DNA of 9,207 nucleotides from Prevotella sp. UBA3675 (lineage in GTDB: Bacteria; Bacteroidota; Bacteroidia; Bacteroidales; Bacteroidaceae), in contig DFJI01000015.1 in NCBI GenBank assembly GCA_002372235.1, positions 1 through 9,207 of the forward strand, read 5' to 3'. Position 1 is the first letter of the stretch. The number at the start of each line of letters is the position of its first letter. The notes under the pieces are model-generated. The model made no database searches. It was given only the letters and a program-made list of their open reading frames with translations, and was not told the DNA's origin. This document shows positions 6,992-9,207 of this stretch, piece after piece. The position numbers and the translations under genes are program-made.

Positions 6992-7537
6992 TTATGCCTC
7001 AGCAGGAGTTTCCTCAGCAGCGGGAGCCTCAGCCTCAGCGGCAGCGGCGGCAGCAGCTTCAGCAGCCTCAGCGGCAGCAGCAGCCTTCTTCTCAGCCACC
7101 TTCTTAGCAACGGCCTCGTTCACCTTCTTCTCCTCGTCAAGAGCCTTCTTGGCAGCATCCTTCTTGGCCTTAGCCTCTTCCTCGCGTACCTTGTCAAGAC
7201 CCTTCTGCTTGTCGGCCTTCCATGCATCGAACTTCTTCTGGGCAGCGGCCTCGTCGAAAGCGCCCTTCTTCACGCCACCGCGCAGGTGCTTCATCAGGAG
7301 CACGCCCTCACGGCTGAGGATGTTGCGAACGGTATCAGTGGGCTGAGCGCCTACCTCTAACCAGTACAATGCACGGTCGAAATTCAAATCTACCGTGGCG
7401 GGATTGGTGTTAGGATTGTAAGTACCAATCTTCTCAGTGAAACGACCATCACGTGGTGCGCGAGCGTCGGCGATTACGATGCTGTAGAAAGCATAGCTCT
7501 TACGGCCACCGCGCTGCAATCTGATTTTTGTTGCCAT
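6992..7537 (-). CDS. rpsP: 30S ribosomal protein S16 with long C-terminal extension
   Basis: Residues 1 to about 88 are a standard S16: MATKIRLQRGGRKSYAFYSI at the N-terminus, VIADARAPRDGRFTEKIG (21-38), YNPNT (40-44), and RALYWLEVGAQPTDTVRNIL (55-74). S16 binds 16S rRNA and is needed for assembly of the small subunit. The protein is 181 residues, about twice the bacterial norm of 80-90. The extra part (about 90-181) is rich in Lys, Glu and Ala, probably a long helix or coiled coil (100-150), ending in an Ala/Glu-rich tail (151-181) with few other residues. Extended S16 proteins are, as far as I know, common in Bacteroidota. The start is supported by the conserved N-terminus; the leader is A-rich (ACAAAAAACAAAAC) without a Shine-Dalgarno sequence, as is common in this phylum. 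It appears monocistronic, with its own promoter and terminator. A housekeeping gene, not part of glycan synthesis. Confidence 0.98.
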   Translation of the reverse strand: MATKIRLQRGGRKSYAFYSIVIADARAPRDGRFTEKIGTYNPNTNPATVDLNFDRALYWLEVGAQPTDTVRNILSREGVLLMKHLRGGVKKGAFDEAAAQKKFDAWKADKQKGLDKVREEEAKAKKDAAKKALDEEKKVNEAVAKKVAEKKAAAAAEAAEAAAAAAAEAEAPAAEETPAEA

Positions 7538-7604
7538 GTTTTGTTTTTTGTTTTTAAAAGAATAAAAAATTGAATTTCATGCTACTATCTCGTAATAGCG
7601 GCTG

Positions 7605-7612
7605 CAAAATTA
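7605..7612 (-). promoter_or_regulatory. Candidate -7 promoter box for rpsP
   Basis: On the minus strand the sequence reads TAATTTTG, an exact match to the Bacteroidota TAnnTTTG box. It predicts transcription starting near 7598-7600 and a leader of about 60 bases before the rpsP ATG at 7537. The -33 position falls in a T-rich minus-strand run (7631-7640) with no exact TTTG. The leader is very A/T-rich and I saw no riboswitch-like structure. Confidence 0.6.
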
Positions 7613-7620
7613 CTAAAAAA

Positions 7621-7652
7621 TTTGCGAAGAAAAAAACTTTTTAGTACTTTTG
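7621..7652 (+). promoter_or_regulatory. Strong Bacteroidota-type promoter for the GT2-rhaM unit
   Basis: TTTG at 7621-7624 and TACTTTTG at 7645-7652 are exact matches to the -33 (TTTG) and -7 (TAnnTTTG) boxes, with 20 bases between them, inside the usual 19-21 range. Transcription should start within several bases after 7652, at or next to the ATG at 7658. The transcript would therefore be leaderless or nearly so. The -33 box lies only 8 bases from the rpsP -7 box, so the two divergent promoters are packed together and may compete for RNA polymerase. Confidence 0.75.
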
Positions 7653-7657
7653 TGCCA

Positions 7658-8557
7658 ATGAAATGCGAATTATCCATATTGATTCCAGTTTATAACACGG
7701 TGTGTACCAGCATTGTTGATGTTCTTTCGCAACAATGCCGCAAACTAACCGATGAGTTTGACAATTTCTGCTACGAAATTCTTGTAGCCGACGACGGTTC
7801 GCCACAGCAGTCTTGCATCGAGGCAAACAGAGCCATCAACAAGCTTCCCCACTGCCACCTCATCGAGAAAAAAGAGAATACAGGCAGTGCCGCAACCCGC
7901 AACTTCCTGGCGCAAAAGAGTCATTACCAATGGTTGCTCTTCCTCGATTGCGACATGGACATCATCAGTCCCAACTTCATTGTCAACTACCTGAAACACG
8001 ATGGCACTGGCATAATCAACGGCGGCATACGCATCGGACAAGGCAGCTCCAGCAATCTGCGCTATCTGTACGAAAAGCAAGCCGAGCCCATGCATACGGC
8101 TGAGAAGCGCATGCAGAGACCGTACCACCATTTCCGCTCCACAAACTTCGTCATTGAGCGACAACTCATGCTGAGCTGTCCTTTCGACGAGCGCTTCAAG
8201 AAGAGTGGCTACGAAGATGTGCTCTTCGGCAAACAGCTGAAACAGCGCCATGCGCCTATCGCCCATATCGACAACCCCACTCTCATGACAGACTTCGAGA
8301 CCAACCCTGACTACGTCACGAAAACAGAACGGAGCCTCCGCACCCTCTATCAGTTCCGCAATGAGCTGCACGGCTTTTCGCGCATTCTCACTTTCGACAA
8401 AGGCATTCACTCCGACATAATACGCCACACCCTCATCCTGTGTTACAAACTCTTCGGAAAGTTCGTACGCAGAAACCTGTGCGGCCATCATCCTAACCTT
8501 CGTTTTTTCGACATCTATAGACTCGGATATTATTTATCATTAACCAAAAACGATTAA
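7658..8557 (+). CDS. GT2 family glycosyltransferase (first gene of GT2-rhaM unit)
   Basis: Starting at the ATG at 7658 gives a 299-residue GT2 enzyme. Motifs: LSILIPVYNT (5-14), EILVADDGSPQQ (40-51), KENTGSAATRN (72-82), and the metal-binding LFLDCDMD (94-101). GYEDVLFGKQL (184-194) fits the GxEDxxF acceptor/base motif of the galactosyltransferase/chondroitin-synthase-like GT2 group. The frame is open upstream to a TTG at 7622, but that region contains the promoter boxes and no family sequence, so the ATG at 7658 is preferred. The C-terminus (252-299) is basic and may associate with the membrane. The rhaM start follows after 4 bases, so the two genes are almost certainly co-transcribed. It is separated from the main glycan operon by rpsP and has its own promoter, so it may serve a different glycan or be a detached member of the same pathway. 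Donor and acceptor unknown. Confidence 0.92.
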   Translation: MKCELSILIPVYNTVCTSIVDVLSQQCRKLTDEFDNFCYEILVADDGSPQQSCIEANRAINKLPHCHLIEKKENTGSAATRNFLAQKSHYQWLLFLDCDMDIISPNFIVNYLKHDGTGIINGGIRIGQGSSSNLRYLYEKQAEPMHTAEKRMQRPYHHFRSTNFVIERQLMLSCPFDERFKKSGYEDVLFGKQLKQRHAPIAHIDNPTLMTDFETNPDYVTKTERSLRTLYQFRNELHGFSRILTFDKGIHSDIIRHTLILCYKLFGKFVRRNLCGHHPNLRFFDIYRLGYYLSLTKND

Positions 8558-8561
8558 GACA

Positions 8562-8882
8562 ATGACAAGAAGATTTGCATTCAAAATGTTCCTCAAGCCC
8601 GGCTGTGAGGAAGAGTACGAGAAGCGCCATGCTGCCATCTGGCCAGAGCTGAAACAGATGATCAAGGATCAGGGCGTAGGCAACTACAGCATCTACTGGG
8701 ATCGCGACACCAACATTCTCTTTGCCTATCAGGAGTGCTCAAAGGAAGGCAGCTCTCAGGACACTGAGAACGTGGACCCCATCACGCAGCGCTGGTGGGA
8801 CATGATGGCCGACATCATGGAGGTGAATCCCGACAACTCGCCCGTCACCATCCCCCTGCCCGAACTGTTCCACTTAGACTAA
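8562..8882 (+). CDS. rhaM: L-rhamnose mutarotase
   Basis: This 106-residue protein matches the RhaM family in length (E. coli RhaM is about 104 residues) and along its whole sequence. Visible are FKMFLKPG (7-14), EEYEKRHAAIWPEL (17-30) with family-conserved Tyr19 and His23, the latter probably the catalytic His, then NYSIYWD (41-47), QRWWDMMADIM (76-86), and NPDNSPV (89-95), the family signature. RhaM interconverts the alpha and beta anomers of free L-rhamnose in the cytoplasm, normally feeding rhamnose isomerase in rhamnose catabolism. Here no rhamnose isomerase, kinase, aldolase or transporter is next to it. Instead it lies 4 bases after a GT2 gene. Whether it acts on rhamnose or another 6-deoxyhexose in this setting is not known. 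A terminator follows. The family assignment is secure. Confidence 0.95.
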   Translation: MTRRFAFKMFLKPGCEEEYEKRHAAIWPELKQMIKDQGVGNYSIYWDRDTNILFAYQECSKEGSSQDTENVDPITQRWWDMMADIMEVNPDNSPVTIPLPELFHLD

Positions 8883-8942
8883 GCAGCCACGCCTTATTCT
8901 TATTATTATATGCGCGAATAGTATATAAGTATAAACGCTATC

Positions 8943-8980
8943 GGCATCTCGCTCACGTCACGGGGCAAGATGCCTTTTTT
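8943..8980 (+). terminator. Intrinsic terminator after rhaM
   Basis: GGCATCT (8943-8949) pairs perfectly with AGATGCC (8968-8974), with an 18-base loop, and six Ts follow directly (8975-8980). It lies 60 bases after the rhaM stop. The 60-base stretch before it (8883-8942) is A/T-rich, and I see no gene in it. Confidence 0.8.
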
Positions 8981-8992
8981 ATGTCTCCACCA

Positions 8993-9007
8993 CCTCGAAC
9001 ATCGAGG
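8993..9007. repeat. Short perfect palindrome upstream of the DUF2442-type gene
   Basis: CCTCGA (8993-8998) and TCGAGG (9002-9007) form a perfect 6-base inverted repeat with a 3-base spacer (ACA), 28 bases before the ATG at 9036. It could be an operator for a dimeric repressor or a small RNA hairpin near the ribosome binding site. There is no T-run, so it is not a terminator. A 12-base match can arise by chance, so the functional call is weak. Confidence 0.3.
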
Positions 9008-9021
9008 CGAAATAGTTAATA

Positions 9022-9028
9022 AAGGGGG
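9022..9028 (+). promoter_or_regulatory. Strong Shine-Dalgarno sequence for the DUF2442-type gene
   Basis: AAGGGGG is placed 7 bases before the ATG at 9036. Such a clear site is unusual beside the other genes of this window, which mostly lack one, and it fixes the start of the partial gene at the right edge. Confidence 0.6.
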
Positions 9029-9035
9029 ATACGTT

Positions 9036-9207
9036 ATGAAAATTACAAAGATTTGGTTTACTGCTCATATATTCGGCAGAGACGAAGAGGGAAAGGAGTA
9101 CAGCCAGTCGCTGCTCTGGTACCCCAAGTTGAGGGCAGCATCCGATGAAGAACGTAGCCAATACACCTTTGGCTATGACGGTATCCATTGGCGTAGTCTC
9201 GATGAAG
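9036..9207 (+). CDS. DUF2442-type small protein (partial, C-terminus outside window)
   Basis: The frame gives 57 complete codons before the right edge: it starts MKITKIWFTAHIFGRDEEGK, has YSQSLLWYPKLRAASDEERS at residues 22-41, and then FGYDGIHWRSLDE at 45-57. The pattern of an initial strand (KIxKIWF), SQxLLWYPxLxxAxxEER, and a final GIHWxxLDEDI-like block is what I recall for DUF2442 proteins, usually 75-90 residues long, so about 20-30 residues are probably missing. The function of DUF2442 is not established. The family is often encoded beside DUF4160 proteins, and such pairs are suspected toxin-antitoxin modules. The partner here, if any, would be downstream, since the upstream neighbour is rhaM. 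The gene is separated from rhaM by a terminator and has its own strong ribosome binding site. No clear promoter box was seen in 8981-9035. Confidence 0.72.
   Translation, partial: MKITKIWFTAHIFGRDEEGKEYSQSLLWYPKLRAASDEERSQYTFGYDGIHWRSLDE

Noticed and set aside
7005..7090. GCN-like triplet repeats that could look like a tandem repeat array
   Set aside because: The repetition is imperfect and in phase with the Ala-rich S16 tail, so it reflects protein composition and not an independent repeat or CRISPR array.
6947..7360. Plus-strand open frames with Ser/Leu- or Ala/Ser-rich products
   Set aside because: They are antisense translations of the Ala/Lys/Glu-rich tail of S16, whose repeated codons leave all frames free of stops.
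7622..7657. Upstream TTG start giving 12 extra residues to the third stand-alone GT2 gene
   Set aside because: The extension coincides with the promoter boxes and has no counterpart in GT2 enzymes; the ATG at 7658 starts directly before the first beta strand.
7745..8491. Minus-strand open frame of 248 codons opposite the third stand-alone GT2 gene
   Set aside because: The plus strand has the GT2 motifs, promoter and coupled downstream gene; the antisense frame has none of these.
8883..8942. A/T-rich stretch with short TATA-like near-repeats after rhaM
   Set aside because: I could not build a convincing stem, promoter box or small gene in it; it looks like an ordinary 3' untranslated region before the terminator.
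1..9207. Possible tRNA genes, insertion sequences, integrase sites, CRISPR arrays or defence genes
   Set aside because: No tRNA cloverleaf signatures, transposase motifs, terminal inverted repeats or regularly spaced repeats were seen on reading either strand.

Overview
The window looks like chromosomal DNA of a member of the Bacteroidota, probably a moderate-GC Bacteroides/Prevotella-type organism. Four observations support this. There are promoter boxes of the Bacteroidota form TAnnTTTG. Most genes lack a clear Shine-Dalgarno sequence and several have A-rich leaders. Ribosomal protein S16 carries a long Ala/Lys/Glu-rich tail. The surface-glycan genes and the DUF2442-type protein match families common in this phylum. 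I cannot name a species.

Layout. (1) Bases 1-328, minus strand: the first 109 codons of an iron-containing alcohol dehydrogenase/aldehyde reductase (YqhD/BdhA-like), running off the left edge. (2) Bases 415-6923, plus strand: a tightly packed five-gene glycan assembly operon. It encodes a 662-residue protein with an N-terminal GT2 glycosyltransferase and a C-terminal region resembling fucosyltransferase-type GT-B enzymes, a Wzx-type flippase, two GT2 glycosyltransferases whose frames overlap by 46 bases, and a GT4-like GT-B glycosyltransferase. Gaps are 9 and 7 bases and the last junction is TAATG. (3) A hairpin with T-runs on both sides (6921-6972) probably ends both this operon and the convergent rpsP gene. 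(4) Bases 6992-7537, minus strand: rpsP. (5) A compact divergent promoter region (about 7598-7657) serves rpsP leftwards and a GT2 gene rightwards. The GT2 promoter lies so close to its ATG that the mRNA may be leaderless. (6) Bases 7658-8882: that GT2 gene, followed after 4 bases by an L-rhamnose mutarotase (rhaM), then an intrinsic terminator. (7) Bases 9036-9207: the first 57 codons of a DUF2442-type small protein, preceded by a strong Shine-Dalgarno sequence and a short palindrome.

How the genes work together. The 415-6923 operon would add sugars to a lipid-linked repeat unit on the inner face of the cytoplasmic membrane and then flip it. This suits O-antigen, capsule or exopolysaccharide synthesis. 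No initiating sugar-phosphate transferase, polymerase (Wzy), ligase or nucleotide-sugar synthesis gene is visible, so the locus is either partial or relies on genes elsewhere. The GT2-rhaM pair looks like a separate small transcription unit.

I found no tRNA, CRISPR array, insertion sequence or phage gene. The items most worth a second look are the GT2/fucosyltransferase-like fusion, the GT2-rhaM pairing with its leaderless-type promoter, and the DUF2442 gene at the right edge.
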